A DNA stretch of 64,000 nt. Origin: Ruminococcaceae bacterium UBA1036 (GTDB lineage: Bacteria; Bacillota; Clostridia; Oscillospirales; Acutalibacteraceae). The notes beneath the pieces are model-generated. The model ran no database searches and was not told the DNA's origin. It saw only the letters and a program-made list of their open reading frames with translations. Below are positions 15,329-25,219 of the stretch, piece after piece; the stretch's first letter is position 1; each line of letters opens with the position of its first letter. The stretch spans positions 218,999 through 282,998 of the forward strand of contig DCEF01000010.1 of the NCBI GenBank assembly GCA_002316805.1, read 5' to 3'. Position numbers and translations under genes: made by a program.

Positions 15329-16857
15329 ATCGTAGCGGGTGGCTTGCTGGTGATGTCATAAACAACGCGGTTTACGTGGTCAACTTCATTAATTATGCGA
15401 TCAGAAATTCTTGCGAGAACGTCATAAGGTATCCGTGCCCAGTCGGCCGTCATAAAGTCTGAAGTTGTAACTCCGCGAAGTGCAACGGTGTTGTCATACG
15501 TGCGGCCGTCACCCATAACTCCAACGCTTTTAATTCCCGTGAGCACAGCAAAATATTGATTAATCTTACGATCAAGGCCAGCTTTTGCAATCTCATCACG
15601 AAAAATAGCATCAGCATCCTGGAGAACTTCCAACTTTTCTTCCGTCACTTCTCCTAAAATTCTTATGGCAAGGCCAGGGCCTGGGAAAGGCTGACGCCAC
15701 ACAAGGCTGTCTGGAATTCCAAGCTGCGTGCCTACCTTACGGACTTCATCCTTAAACAGATATCGCAGCGGCTCAACAAGGCCAGTAAAACCGATATCTT
15801 TTGGCAGCCCGCCAACATTGTGATGGCTTTTGATTTTTGCCGCATCACCTGTTCCGCTTTCAACTACATCAGGGTAAATTGTTCCCTGGCATAAGTAATC
15901 CACATGGCCGATTTTTTTTGCTTCTTCTTCAAAAACGCGGATAAATTCTTCACCAATAATTTTTCTTTTGCATTCCGGTTCCGTAACGCCTGCCAATTTA
16001 GAAAGGAAGCGTTGCTTGGCGTCGACACATATGAGGTTTATGTCAAACTGCTCGCGGAATACACGTTCCACCTCTTCACCTTCGCCTTTGCGCAAAAGGC
16101 CGTGGTTAACAAAAACGCATGTCAGGTTTTTGCCTACCGCTCGGTGGACAAGGACTGCCGCAACAGATGAATCCACGCCCCCAGAAAGGGCACAAATAAC
16201 TTTTTTGTTGCCTATTTTCTGTTTAAGCGATGAAACCGTTGAAGCAATAAAAGAGTCCATTCTCCAAGTTCCGGAGCATTTGCAGATTTTAAAAAGGAAA
16301 TTTTTTAGTATCTGTTGGCCATACTCCGTATGCTCAACTTCAGGATGGAACTGTGTTGCATACAGTTTTCGGGCACTGTCTTCCATCGCGGCGGCAGGGC
16401 ATGACTTGCTTACGGCCGTTATATTAAATCCTTTAGGTACTTTGGAAATATAATCGGTATGGCTCATCCAGCAAACAGACTTTTCAGACATATCTGAGAA
16501 AAGGTCAGTTCCAACTTCCGTTTTGACCGGTGTTTTGCCATATTCGCGCAAATCACTTTTAGCGACATCGCCCCCCAGCAGTTTTGCCATAAGCTGTGCA
16601 CCGTAACAAATGCCGAGAACTGGAATGCCGAGCTCAAGCACTTTTTTATCACAGCATGGCGCTCTATCTGCATACACACTGTTTGGTCCACCGGAAAAAA
16701 TAATGCCCTTATAACCACCGCATGCAGTAATCTTTTCAGCAGGAGTACGGTATGATTTAATTTCACAGTAAACGTTGAGGTCGCGCACACGCCTTGCAAT
16801 AAGCTGGCTGTACTGCCCCCCAAAATCCATCACAAGAATAGTTTCATTACTTTGCAT
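15316..16857 (-). CDS. guaA: GMP synthase (glutamine-hydrolysing)
   Basis: Aminates XMP to GMP with glutamine and ATP. 513 residues, normal length. The N-terminal class I amidotransferase domain starts VMDFGGQYSQLIARRVRD, has the nucleophile in PVLGICYGAQLMA and the catalytic His/Glu in TQFHPEVEHTEYG. The ATP pyrophosphatase domain has the P-loop ALSGGVDSSVAA, and the C-terminal dimerisation domain has RQPFPGPGLAIR and ends PPATIEWE. The last codons are the presumed insertion site of the island. It sits downstream of purA but behind a terminator, with its own GAGGGAA ribosome site. Confidence 0.97.
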   Translation of the reverse strand: MQSNETILVMDFGGQYSQLIARRVRDLNVYCEIKSYRTPAEKITACGGYKGIIFSGGPNSVYADRAPCCDKKVLELGIPVLGICYGAQLMAKLLGGDVAKSDLREYGKTPVKTEVGTDLFSDMSEKSVCWMSHTDYISKVPKGFNITAVSKSCPAAAMEDSARKLYATQFHPEVEHTEYGQQILKNFLFKICKCSGTWRMDSFIASTVSSLKQKIGNKKVICALSGGVDSSVAAVLVHRAVGKNLTCVFVNHGLLRKGEGEEVERVFREQFDINLICVDAKQRFLSKLAGVTEPECKRKIIGEEFIRVFEEEAKKIGHVDYLCQGTIYPDVVESGTGDAAKIKSHHNVGGLPKDIGFTGLVEPLRYLFKDEVRKVGTQLGIPDSLVWRQPFPGPGLAIRILGEVTEEKLEVLQDADAIFRDEIAKAGLDRKINQYFAVLTGIKSVGVMGDGRTYDNTVALRGVTTSDFMTADWARIPYDVLARISDRIINEVDHVNRVVYDITSKPPATIEWE

Positions 16858-16890
16858 ATTCTATTTATTCCCTCTTTCCTGCATTAATCC

Positions 16891-16925
16891 TTAAAAACAA
16901 CAAACGCCGGCAGAAACTGTCGGCG
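16891..16925 (-). terminator. Terminator of purA
   Basis: 9-bp stem CGCCGGCAG (16905-16913) / CTGTCGGCG (16917-16925), one G-U; on the minus strand it is followed by TTTGTTGTTTTTAA. Confidence 0.7.
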
Positions 16926-16939
16926 CCGTTTCAAAATAT

Positions 16940-18217
16940 TCAGCGGTAAATTATATTGCTGCGTGCAGGACCATTAGATATTATTTTAATTGGCACTCCA
17001 ATTTTTTCTTCCGCAAATTCCACATAACGTTTTGCGTTGTCGGGAAGGTCTTTATATTTTTTAATGCCGCGGATATTGCATTTCCAGCCCGGCATAACCT
17101 TCCATACAGGTTTGCAGCGCTGCAGTTCCACAGTTGTCGGGAAATAATCTATTTGCTTTCCGTCAAGCTCATAGGCAACACACACTGGAATCTCATCAAG
17201 GTAGCCAAGCGCGTCGAGAACTGTCAGTGCAACACATGTAGCTCCCTGCACGTGGCAGCCATAGCGTGAAGCGACGAGGTCAAGCCAGCCGACTCTACGC
17301 GGGCGCCCAGTAGTCGCTCCGAACTCACCGTTGTCTCCGCCTCTGCGGCGAAGCTCATCGGCCTCTTTGCCTGAGATTTCACTTACAAATTCGCCTGCCC
17401 CAACTGCACTTGAGTAAGCTTTTACAACAGCTATTATATTTTTGATTTCATACGGCGGAATGCCGGTGCTTACGGCGCCATAAGCTGCAAGGGTGTTTGA
17501 AGATGTGACCATTGGGTAAATGCCGAAGTCAGGATCCTTAAGCGCCCCGAGCTGGCCTTCAAGGAGAATATTTTTTCCGTCTTTCACCGCTTTTGAAAGA
17601 AATTTAAACGTATCAGTGACATAAGGCTCAATAATTTTTTTATATTCCATCAGTTTATGATAAACATCGTCGGCGTTAAGCTTCGGCTGATGGTACAGAT
17701 GCTCTAAAAGGACATTCTTAATTGCTATTACATGGTCAATTTTTTCGCGCAGATATGATTCTCCGCCGAAAAGCTCACTGACCTGGAAACCGATTTTTGC
17801 AAATTTATCTGAGTAAAAAGGTGCAATGCCTGATTTTGTCGAACCGTAAGAATGCGATGCCAGCCTCGCCTCTTCGCATGTGTCGAGAAGGACGTGATAA
17901 GGCATCAGTATCTGTGTGCGGTTCGAAATCAATATTTTAGGTTTTGGAACTCCGCGCGACGTTATGCTGTCGAGCTCCGAAACAAATTTTTCAGGATTCA
18001 GGGCAACCCCATTTCCAATAATGTTTGTTATATTGCTATGAAAAACGCCTGAAGGCAGTTGATGAAGCGCGAACTTGCCATATTCATTTACAATCGTATG
18101 GCCGGCATTATATCCGCCTTGAAAGCGAACAACGATGTCTGACTTTTCGGCCTCCACATCAGTTATTTTGCCTTTGCCTTCGTCGCCCCAGTCTGCCCCT
18201 ACAATAGCTGTTACCAT
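16940..18217 (-). CDS. purA: Adenylosuccinate synthetase
   Basis: GTP-dependent condensation of IMP with aspartate, first step from IMP to AMP. 425 residues. The N-terminus is AIVGADWGDEGKGKITD, where the usual Gln of GAQWGDEGKGK is Asp; the catalytic second Asp and the GDEGKGK loop remain. GGYNAGHTIV, LLEGQLGALKDPDFGIYP, GEFGATTGRPRRVGWLD and ISNGPARSNII are conserved. It is transcribed alone from the promoter at 18313-18341, with a terminator behind it. Confidence 0.96.
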   Translation of the reverse strand: MVTAIVGADWGDEGKGKITDVEAEKSDIVVRFQGGYNAGHTIVNEYGKFALHQLPSGVFHSNITNIIGNGVALNPEKFVSELDSITSRGVPKPKILISNRTQILMPYHVLLDTCEEARLASHSYGSTKSGIAPFYSDKFAKIGFQVSELFGGESYLREKIDHVIAIKNVLLEHLYHQPKLNADDVYHKLMEYKKIIEPYVTDTFKFLSKAVKDGKNILLEGQLGALKDPDFGIYPMVTSSNTLAAYGAVSTGIPPYEIKNIIAVVKAYSSAVGAGEFVSEISGKEADELRRRGGDNGEFGATTGRPRRVGWLDLVASRYGCHVQGATCVALTVLDALGYLDEIPVCVAYELDGKQIDYFPTTVELQRCKPVWKVMPGWKCNIRGIKKYKDLPDNAKRYVEFAEEKIGVPIKIISNGPARSNIIYR

Positions 18218-18312
18218 TTCAAATCATCACTCCATTGTTTACTGCTCCGCGTTAGTAAATAAAGTAGCCTAACTGCCTCCCGCGGCAAAAGGCAGCATGA
18301 CATAGTCTTTAC

Positions 18313-18341
18313 ACTATAGCATGAAAATAGAAAAAAGGCAA
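18313..18341 (-). promoter_or_regulatory. Promoter of purA
   Basis: Minus strand TTGCCT (18336-18341) and TATAGT (18313-18318), 17-nt spacing, leaving a leader of about 90 nt. No purine riboswitch fold was recognised in it. Confidence 0.6.
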
Positions 18342-18347
18342 ACCAAA

Positions 18348-19778
18348 TTATACGCTGATTTCTGCTTTTTCATCTGTGACACTGCTGTATCTTTCCAAAA
18401 CAGGCTTAACCGTTCCAGAGATGAAATCTTCCGTCTGCTGCGGAGCACAGCCCACATACTTCTCAGGGTTGGCAATCTTGTTTAAATCTTCAAGCGAAAC
18501 CCCGAAAATCGGGTCGTTTGCAATTCTCTCAAGCAAATCGTTTTTACCGCCCTCTTCTTTTACAACGCGTGAGGCAGCCATCGAGTGCTGACGTATATGC
18601 TCGTGCAGCTTCTGGCGGTCGCCTCCGCGCTTGACGGCATCCATCATAATGTTTTCCGTAGCCATAAACGGCAGCTCGCTTTCAAGGTGCTTTTTTATGA
18701 CTCTTGGGTAAACGACAAGGCCGTCTGCCACGTTGGCGTAGAGGTTAAGGATTCCATCAACGGCAAGGAATGCTTCTGGAATGCTTATGCGCCTGTTGGC
18801 GGAGTCGTCAAGCGTACGTTCAAACCACTGAGTTGCCTCCGTAATGCACGGGTTAAGGCTGTCTACAATCACATAACGTGCAAGCGAAGCTATCCGTTCG
18901 CTGCGCATTGGATTGCGCTTGTATGCCATTGCAGAAGAACCAATCTGATTTTTTTCGAACGGCTCCTCAACTTCTTTCATGTGCTGAAGCAGACGTATAT
19001 CATTGGAAAACTTTGCGGCGCTCTGTGCAATGCCGCTGAGGGCAGCAAGCACGCGGCTGTCGAGTTTTCTTGTGTACGTCTGCCCTGAAACTGCAAAGCA
19101 CTCTTTAAAGCCTATCTTACCTGCAATAATCTTATCGAGCTTACGCACTTTTTCATGGTCGCCGTCAAACAGTTCAAGGAAGCTTGCCTGTGTGCCGGTT
19201 GTCCCTTTTGAGCCGAGTAGCTTCATGCCCGACATGACATATTCCACATCTTCAAGGTCAATGAGTATGTCCTGGAGCCAGAGAGCAGCACGCTTGCCAA
19301 CTGTTGTCGGCTGTGCAGGCTGAAAATGTGTAAATGCAAGTGTTGGGAGGCTTTTGTATTTTTCCGCAAATTTTGCAAGGATACGCACAACGCGTACAAG
19401 CTTATCACGGACAAGCTGCAGCGCTTCACGCATAATAATAATATCGGTATTATCACCCACATAGCATGATGTGGCTCCGAGGTGTATTATCGGTTCTGCT
19501 TTCGGGCACTGGATGCCAAAAGCATAAACATGTGACATAACATCATGCCGCACCACTTTTTCGCGCGCTTCAGCGACATCATAGTTTATGTCGTCTGCAT
19601 GGGATTTCATCTCGTCAATTTGTTCCTGCGTAATGTTAAGGCCAAGCTCCTTTTCGGCCTCAGCCAAAGCAATCCATAGGCGGCGCCATGTGCGGAATTT
19701 TTTATCTGGTGAAAACAAATATTTCATCTTATCGTCGGCATACCTCGACGAAAGCGGGGATTCATAAGTATCTTTCAA
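18348..19778 (-). CDS. purB: Adenylosuccinate lyase
   Basis: Cleaves SAICAR to AICAR and adenylosuccinate to AMP, releasing fumarate. 476 residues. The fumarase/aspartase superfamily signature is GSSAMAYKRNPMRSE (about residue 280), with the catalytic serine loop; TSCYVGDN and THFQPAQPTTVGKR are the other two conserved regions, the latter including the catalytic histidine. It starts 17 nt after purF and is the last gene of the glnA-to-purB run. The end is followed by the purA promoter with no clear terminator. Confidence 0.96.
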   Translation of the reverse strand: MKDTYESPLSSRYADDKMKYLFSPDKKFRTWRRLWIALAEAEKELGLNITQEQIDEMKSHADDINYDVAEAREKVVRHDVMSHVYAFGIQCPKAEPIIHLGATSCYVGDNTDIIIMREALQLVRDKLVRVVRILAKFAEKYKSLPTLAFTHFQPAQPTTVGKRAALWLQDILIDLEDVEYVMSGMKLLGSKGTTGTQASFLELFDGDHEKVRKLDKIIAGKIGFKECFAVSGQTYTRKLDSRVLAALSGIAQSAAKFSNDIRLLQHMKEVEEPFEKNQIGSSAMAYKRNPMRSERIASLARYVIVDSLNPCITEATQWFERTLDDSANRRISIPEAFLAVDGILNLYANVADGLVVYPRVIKKHLESELPFMATENIMMDAVKRGGDRQKLHEHIRQHSMAASRVVKEEGGKNDLLERIANDPIFGVSLEDLNKIANPEKYVGCAPQQTEDFISGTVKPVLERYSSVTDEKAEISV

Positions 19779-19795
19779 TTTGAAACCTCCATGAC

Positions 19796-21253
19796 TTAAA
19801 GCCGTTTGATTGGAGTGCAGTAATCATGTTCATTGTTGGAAGTGTGTATGTCGGGTATCTCTGCCGGATAATTGCCGGAAAAGCATGCGTCGCAGAAACC
19901 GGTGCAACGGTTTCCAAGCATTTTAGGAAGGTTCTCAAGCCTTAGGAAATCTATGGAATCGGCATAGCTGAGCTTACCTATTTCTTCTACCGAATGTCTA
20001 TACGCAATCAGTTCATCTTTCGAAGGTATATCCGTACCGTAATAGCATGGCCACAAAAAAGGCGGTGAGCTTATGCGCAGATGCACTTCCTTTGCGCCGC
20101 AGTCTTTTAGCATGGAAACAATGCGAGCACTCGTTGTGCCTCGCACTATCGAGTCATCGAGCATAACTATGCGCTTGCCGCGCACGGCGGTCGCAAGCGG
20201 GTTAAGCTTCAGGCGCACGCTTTTTTCCCTCTCAGGCTGGCTTGGCCTTATAAACGTACGGCCTATATATGAATTTTTAACTATCCCTTTCTGGTAAGGT
20301 ATGCCTGACTCTTCGCTGTAGCCTATAGCGGCATCAATGCCTGACTCGGGAACGCCGATTACCATATCAGCATCTACAGGCTTCTGCCTTGCGAGAAGGC
20401 GGCCCGCCCTTTTACGCGCTTCATAAACGCTTATGCCGTCAATTATACTGTCCGTCCTTGCAAAATAAATATACTCAAATATGCATAGCGATTTTTTTAC
20501 ATCAACATGGTCATAAATGCTGTGCAGCCCGCCGCTACTGGCAACAACTATTTCGCCCGGCTTTACGTCGCGTATAAATTCGGCACCGCATGCGTCGAGC
20601 GCGCACGTCTCGGAAGCAAACACGTACGAATTGTTGATTCTGCCAATGCACAGCGGCCTAAAGCCATGCGGATCACGCGCTGCGATTACTTTCTGTGGGC
20701 TCATTACCACCATGGAATAAGCACCGTGCAGCTTCGGCATAGCTCGGTGGATAGCTTCCTCTATTGAAGGCGCATTCACACGCTCACGTGCAATCATATA
20801 AGCAATTACTTCCGTATCGGTCGTTGTCTGGAAAATGCAGCCCTGGCGCGCAAGCACCTGATGAAGTTCAAAGGCATTTGTAAGGTTGCCGTTGTGCGCA
20901 ATGGCAAGTGTGCCTTTAATGTAGCGCATGACAAGCGGCTGCGCATTTTCCCTCACGCTTGCACCTGAAGTTGAGTAGCGCACATGGCCTACTGCCATCT
21001 GCCCAACGAGGCTGTCGAGAGTTTTATGGTTGAACGCTTCCGTTACAAGCCCCATATCTTTGGAGTACGAAATCACGCCGCGGTCGCTTACGGCAATGCC
21101 GCAGCTTTCCTGCCCACGGTGCTGAAGTGCAAGCAGGCCATTATACACAGCATAGGCGGGATTTACGGTGCCATCCGAAAAAATCCCGAAAACGCCGCAT
21201 TCTTCCCCTGGATGCTCTTCTTCAAACGTATCGCCAACCTGATTCTGTTCCAT
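19796..21253 (-). CDS. purF: Amidophosphoribosyltransferase
   Basis: Transfers ammonia from glutamine to PRPP, the committed step of purine synthesis. 485 residues. A short propeptide ends before Cys19 (PGEECGVFG), the N-terminal nucleophile, so autocleavage is expected. The PRPP loop is VMLDDSIVRGTTSARIV. Cysteines for a [4Fe-4S] cluster are present at CIFEYIYFAR and in CTGFCDACFSGNYP, which marks the oxygen-sensitive Bacillus-like type. It abuts purC without a gap. Confidence 0.97.
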   Translation of the reverse strand: MEQNQVGDTFEEEHPGEECGVFGIFSDGTVNPAYAVYNGLLALQHRGQESCGIAVSDRGVISYSKDMGLVTEAFNHKTLDSLVGQMAVGHVRYSTSGASVRENAQPLVMRYIKGTLAIAHNGNLTNAFELHQVLARQGCIFQTTTDTEVIAYMIARERVNAPSIEEAIHRAMPKLHGAYSMVVMSPQKVIAARDPHGFRPLCIGRINNSYVFASETCALDACGAEFIRDVKPGEIVVASSGGLHSIYDHVDVKKSLCIFEYIYFARTDSIIDGISVYEARKRAGRLLARQKPVDADMVIGVPESGIDAAIGYSEESGIPYQKGIVKNSYIGRTFIRPSQPEREKSVRLKLNPLATAVRGKRIVMLDDSIVRGTTSARIVSMLKDCGAKEVHLRISSPPFLWPCYYGTDIPSKDELIAYRHSVEEIGKLSYADSIDFLRLENLPKMLGNRCTGFCDACFSGNYPAEIPDIHTSNNEHDYCTPIKRL

Positions 21254-21958
21254 TTACAGGCCTATCCTTTTCATAACTTCCTGGTATGCTTCCTCGACGC
21301 CGCCAAGGTCCCGGCGGAAACGGTCTTTGTCAAGCTTTTCATGTGTACGCACATCCCAAAGCCGGCATGTATCGGGTGAAATCTCATCCGCAAGAATTAT
21401 CGTGCCATGGTAGCGGCCGAATTCGAGCTTAAAATCGATCAGCTCAATATTTACAGAGAGGAAGAAATCTATAAGTATTTTATTTATCTTCATTGCCATT
21501 TTGCTGATTTCGTCAATTTCTTCCTTTGTTGCGAATCCTGCGGCAAGGATATGGGTTTCATTTACCATCGGGTCGCCAAGTTCGTCACTCTTATAGCAAA
21601 ACTCAAGCACAGGGCAGCGCAGTTCCGAACCCTCTTTCATACCGAGGCGCTTTGCAAGGCTACCAGCCGCTTTGTTCCTTACAATCACTTCAAGAGGGAC
21701 TATCTGAACTTTTTTCACAAGGGTCGCCCTGTCGCTGAGTTGCTTTTCAAAATGAGTAGGTATACCCTTGCTTTCAAGCAGCTTAAAAAGATAGTTTGAC
21801 ATCTTGTTGTTTACAATGCCCTTGCCGGTGATCGTACCCTTTTTCTGGCCGTTGAATGCCGTGGCATCGTCTTTATAATCGACTATGCAGCGGTCTGGAT
21901 CATCGGTAGCAAAGACCTTTTTGGCTTTTCCTTCATACAACTGTTCTCTTTTTTCCAT
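21254..21958 (-). CDS. purC: SAICAR synthetase (phosphoribosylaminoimidazole-succinocarboxamide synthase)
   Basis: Joins CAIR and aspartate with ATP. 234 residues. N-terminus EQLYEGKAKKVF, then YKDDATAFNG, QIVPLEVIVRNKAAGS, and ELIDFKLEFGRYHG with ADEISPDTCRLWD, all family-typical. It lies between carB and purF in the same orientation with spacing of 45 and 0 nt, so co-transcription is likely. Other pur genes (D, E, H, L, M, N) are not in the window. Confidence 0.96.
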   Translation of the reverse strand: MEKREQLYEGKAKKVFATDDPDRCIVDYKDDATAFNGQKKGTITGKGIVNNKMSNYLFKLLESKGIPTHFEKQLSDRATLVKKVQIVPLEVIVRNKAAGSLAKRLGMKEGSELRCPVLEFCYKSDELGDPMVNETHILAAGFATKEEIDEISKMAMKINKILIDFFLSVNIELIDFKLEFGRYHGTIILADEISPDTCRLWDVRTHEKLDKDRFRRDLGGVEEAYQEVMKRIGL

Positions 21959-22003
21959 AGCTCTTTTCCCTCCGCTTAATTTATATAAATGGGTGAATGG
22001 CTG

Positions 22004-25000
22004 TCAGATAAAATTGAGAAACGACGATACTTTTGTTATGTCTACAACGGAAAGCTGCGTTGTTTCAACATGGCGTGCACACCTTAAAAATGCGTTTGCC
22101 GTGTCAAGCGATGTAAGGCACGGTATGCCTGCTTCAACAGCGTTGCGGCGTATCTTATAGCCGTCGCGGTGATGGGCGACGCTTTTTGACGGCGTGTTTA
22201 TAACAAGATTTATTTTCCCCGAAAGTATCTGGTCGAGAATATCAGGCTTGCCTGCGCCTATTTTGTGCAGGCGTATAGTAGGGATGTCGTGGCCATTAAG
22301 AAATTCGGACGTCCCTGCCGTTGAGTATATGGTCCAGCCGAGGTCATAAAGGCCTTCTGCAATCGGAAGCATCTCTTCCTTGTCGGAATCTTTTACCGTT
22401 ATTATTACATTGCCCTTTTCAATTTTGTGGACACCTGCGCCGTAGAACGCTTTAATAAGGGCTTCGTCATATGTTTTCGCCACACCGAGGACTTCACCTG
22501 TGGATTTCATCTCTGGGCCGAGGCTCACATCCTGCCCGTAGAGCTTTTCAAACGAGAACACAGGCATTTTCACGGCAACAAGCGGGCGCTCTTTCTGCAG
22601 ACCGTAATGGTAACCCATCTCAGGCAGAGTCTTGCCGAAAAACGTTCCTACTGCAAGCGGGACAATCGGTATACCGGTTACTTTGCTTATATATGGCACC
22701 GTGCGTGAAGAGCGCGGGTTTGCTTCTATTACATAGACTTTTTCATCTTTCACAATGTACTGCACATTAAGAAGCCCAACAACTTTAAGTGCTTTTGCAA
22801 GGCTGCGCGTGTACTCAACGATGAGGCTCTGCATTCTGCTGTCTACGCTTATCGGCGGATAGACTGAAATGCTGTCGCCGGAATGTATGCCGGCGCGCTC
22901 TATGTGCTGCATTATGCCCGGAATCATTGTGTCGGTACCGTCGCATACGGCGTCTACCTCCACTTCGGTACCCATGATGTATTTGTCCACAAGTATCGGG
23001 TGCTCTTGCACAACACGGTTGATAATTCCTATCTGGTCAATTATGTCCTGGTCAGAATAGGCTATCTGCATGCCCTGGCCGCCGAGTACATACGACGGAC
23101 GCACGAGCACAGGGTACCCGAGTTCATGCGCAGCTGCTATCGCTTCGTCACATGTAAATACCGTACGGCCTGCCGCACGCGGTATCCGGCACTGGTTAAG
23201 TATTTCGTCAAAGCGTTCACGGTCCTCCGCAGCATCTATACTGTCCGACGTGCTGCCGAGAAGCGGCACGCCCATATTTTCAATGTCTTTCGCAAGCTTT
23301 ATGGCTGTTTGCCCGCCGAACTGCACAACGGCGCCGTCAGGCTTTTCAAGCTCAACTATATGGAGAATATCCTCTTCCGTCAGCGGCTCGAAGTAGAGTT
23401 TGTCTGCAACATCAAAATCGGTGCTTACAGTTTCAGGGTTATTATTTACAATAATCGTCTCAAAGCCGTATTCTTTAAGTGCCCAAACGCTGTGCACTGA
23501 GCAAAAATCGAACTCTATGCCCTGCCCTATGCGTATAGGCCCAGAGCCTATTACAAGCACTTTCTTTCTGCCACTTTCAGGGCTTGATTCGTTCTGTACG
23601 CCGTACCTTGAGTAATAATAAGGTGTTGCGGCGTCAAATTCCGCGGCGCATGTGTCTACCATTTTATATACAGGACGGATATTCCACTCCTTCTGCATGG
23701 CGCGCAGGTCACTTACTGAAATCCCGCTGAGCTTGGAAATCGTCTTGTCGAGGAATTCATACTCCTTTGCCTTGCGGAGCAACTCTTCGTCCATTGGCCC
23801 CACTGCAATTTTCTTTTCCATCTCAATGATGTCCTGGAACTTTTGCAGGAACCAAATGTCTATTTTTGTAATTCCGTGTATTTTTTCCTTTGTAACGCCG
23901 CGGCGCAGCGACTCTGCAACTACCCAGAGCCGGCGGTCATCAACGACATGCAGGCGCTTGTCAAGTTCTTCATCTGAAAGGTCCTTCAGCGTATCGTCAA
24001 GGAGGCTGTATGTATTCTGCTCAAGGCAGCGGATTGCCTTCATCAGCGCCGCTTCGAAGTTTGGCGCAATGCCCATAACTTCGCCCGTAGCCTTCATCTG
24101 CGTGCCGAGTATACGCCTTGCATGTATAAACTTGTCGAACGGCCAACGCGGGATTTTTACAACACAGTAGTCCATCGTCGGCTCAAAGCACGCATATGTC
24201 TTTTTAGTTATAGCGTTTGGTATCTCGTCAAGCGTATATCCAAGGGCAATTTTTGAAGCGACTTTAGCTATAGGGTAACCTGTAGCTTTTGAGGCGAGCG
24301 CCGAAGAACGGCTGACACGTGGATTTACTTCAATCACCGCATACTCAAAGCTGTTTGGGTTAAGCGCAAACTGCACATTGCAGCCGCCTTCAATTTTCAG
24401 CTCCTGTATTATATTAAGAGCTGATGTGCGCAGCATTTGCAATTCTTTGTCGGCAAGCGTCTGGCACGGCGCAACAACTATTGAGTCGCCCGTATGCACG
24501 CCCACAGGGTCGATATTTTCCATATTGCAGACAGTTATGCAGTTTCCCTTATGGTCACGCATGACTTCGTACTCTATTTCTTTCCAGCCTGCTATGCTGC
24601 GCTCAACAAGCACCTGGTGAACCCTGCTGCGGTTAAGGCCAACTTTCGCTATCTCAACAAGTTCCTCCTCATTGTTTGCAAAACCTCCGCCGCTCCCCCC
24701 GAGCGTATACGCAGGGCGTATAACAACAGGATAGCCTATTCTGTTGGCTGCCTTAATGCAGCCTTCAATATCTTCCGCTATTTCGCTCGGTGCAACAGGC
24801 TCCCCTATTTTCTGCATAGTCTCTTTAAAAAGCTCGCGGTCTTCCGCCTTGCGGATAGTGTCAGCATTAGTGCCTATCATCTCAACATTATGCTCTTTAA
24901 GAAAGCCCGATTCCTCAAGCTCCACAGCGAGGTTAAGGGCATTCTGCCCGCCAAGCGTAGGAAGTATGCTGTCCGGATTTTCTTTTAAGATAACTTTTTT

Positions 25001-25219
25001 AATTGTTTCTGTTGTGAGGGGCTCAATATAGACCTTGTCCGCAATCTGGCGGTCTGTCATTATAGTTGCAGGGTTTGAATTTATCAGTATAACTTCTACG
25101 CCCTCTTCACGCAGCGCACGGCATGCCTGCGTGCCCGCATAGTCAAACTCAGCGGCCTGGCCTATAATTATAGGCCCTGAACCTATAATGATTACTTTTT
25201 TGATATCTTTTCTTTTCAC
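22004..25219 (-). CDS. carB: Carbamoyl-phosphate synthase large subunit
   Basis: Makes carbamoyl phosphate from bicarbonate, ammonia supplied by CarA, and two ATP. 1071 residues, full length. Two homologous ATP-grasp halves each begin with a GSGPI.IGQ motif (residues 13-19 and about 560). Each contains EVNPR/EANPR.SR segments, and the C-terminal allosteric domain holds STAGTSEFL. carA overlaps the start by 4 nt (ATGA type), so the two subunits are translationally coupled. Placement between glnA/dap and pur genes suggests service to both arginine and pyrimidine synthesis; no pyr or arg genes are visible here. Confidence 0.97.
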   Translation of the reverse strand: MKRKDIKKVIIIGSGPIIIGQAAEFDYAGTQACRALREEGVEVILINSNPATIMTDRQIADKVYIEPLTTETIKKVILKENPDSILPTLGGQNALNLAVELEESGFLKEHNVEMIGTNADTIRKAEDRELFKETMQKIGEPVAPSEIAEDIEGCIKAANRIGYPVVIRPAYTLGGSGGGFANNEEELVEIAKVGLNRSRVHQVLVERSIAGWKEIEYEVMRDHKGNCITVCNMENIDPVGVHTGDSIVVAPCQTLADKELQMLRTSALNIIQELKIEGGCNVQFALNPNSFEYAVIEVNPRVSRSSALASKATGYPIAKVASKIALGYTLDEIPNAITKKTYACFEPTMDYCVVKIPRWPFDKFIHARRILGTQMKATGEVMGIAPNFEAALMKAIRCLEQNTYSLLDDTLKDLSDEELDKRLHVVDDRRLWVVAESLRRGVTKEKIHGITKIDIWFLQKFQDIIEMEKKIAVGPMDEELLRKAKEYEFLDKTISKLSGISVSDLRAMQKEWNIRPVYKMVDTCAAEFDAATPYYYSRYGVQNESSPESGRKKVLVIGSGPIRIGQGIEFDFCSVHSVWALKEYGFETIIVNNNPETVSTDFDVADKLYFEPLTEEDILHIVELEKPDGAVVQFGGQTAIKLAKDIENMGVPLLGSTSDSIDAAEDRERFDEILNQCRIPRAAGRTVFTCDEAIAAAHELGYPVLVRPSYVLGGQGMQIAYSDQDIIDQIGIINRVVQEHPILVDKYIMGTEVEVDAVCDGTDTMIPGIMQHIERAGIHSGDSISVYPPISVDSRMQSLIVEYTRSLAKALKVVGLLNVQYIVKDEKVYVIEANPRSSRTVPYISKVTGIPIVPLAVGTFFGKTLPEMGYHYGLQKERPLVAVKMPVFSFEKLYGQDVSLGPEMKSTGEVLGVAKTYDEALIKAFYGAGVHKIEKGNVIITVKDSDKEEMLPIAEGLYDLGWTIYSTAGTSEFLNGHDIPTIRLHKIGAGKPDILDQILSGKINLVINTPSKSVAHHRDGYKIRRNAVEAGIPCLTSLDTANAFLRCARHVETTQLSVVDITKVSSFLNFI

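Noticed and set aside
18218..18347. Purine riboswitch in the purA leader
   Set aside because: The conserved loop-loop elements of the purine aptamer were not found in the 90-nt leader.
22427..24988. Several 80-200 codon plus-strand frames inside carB
   Set aside because: Antisense frames of a full-length conserved gene, no ribosome sites, no recognisable domains.
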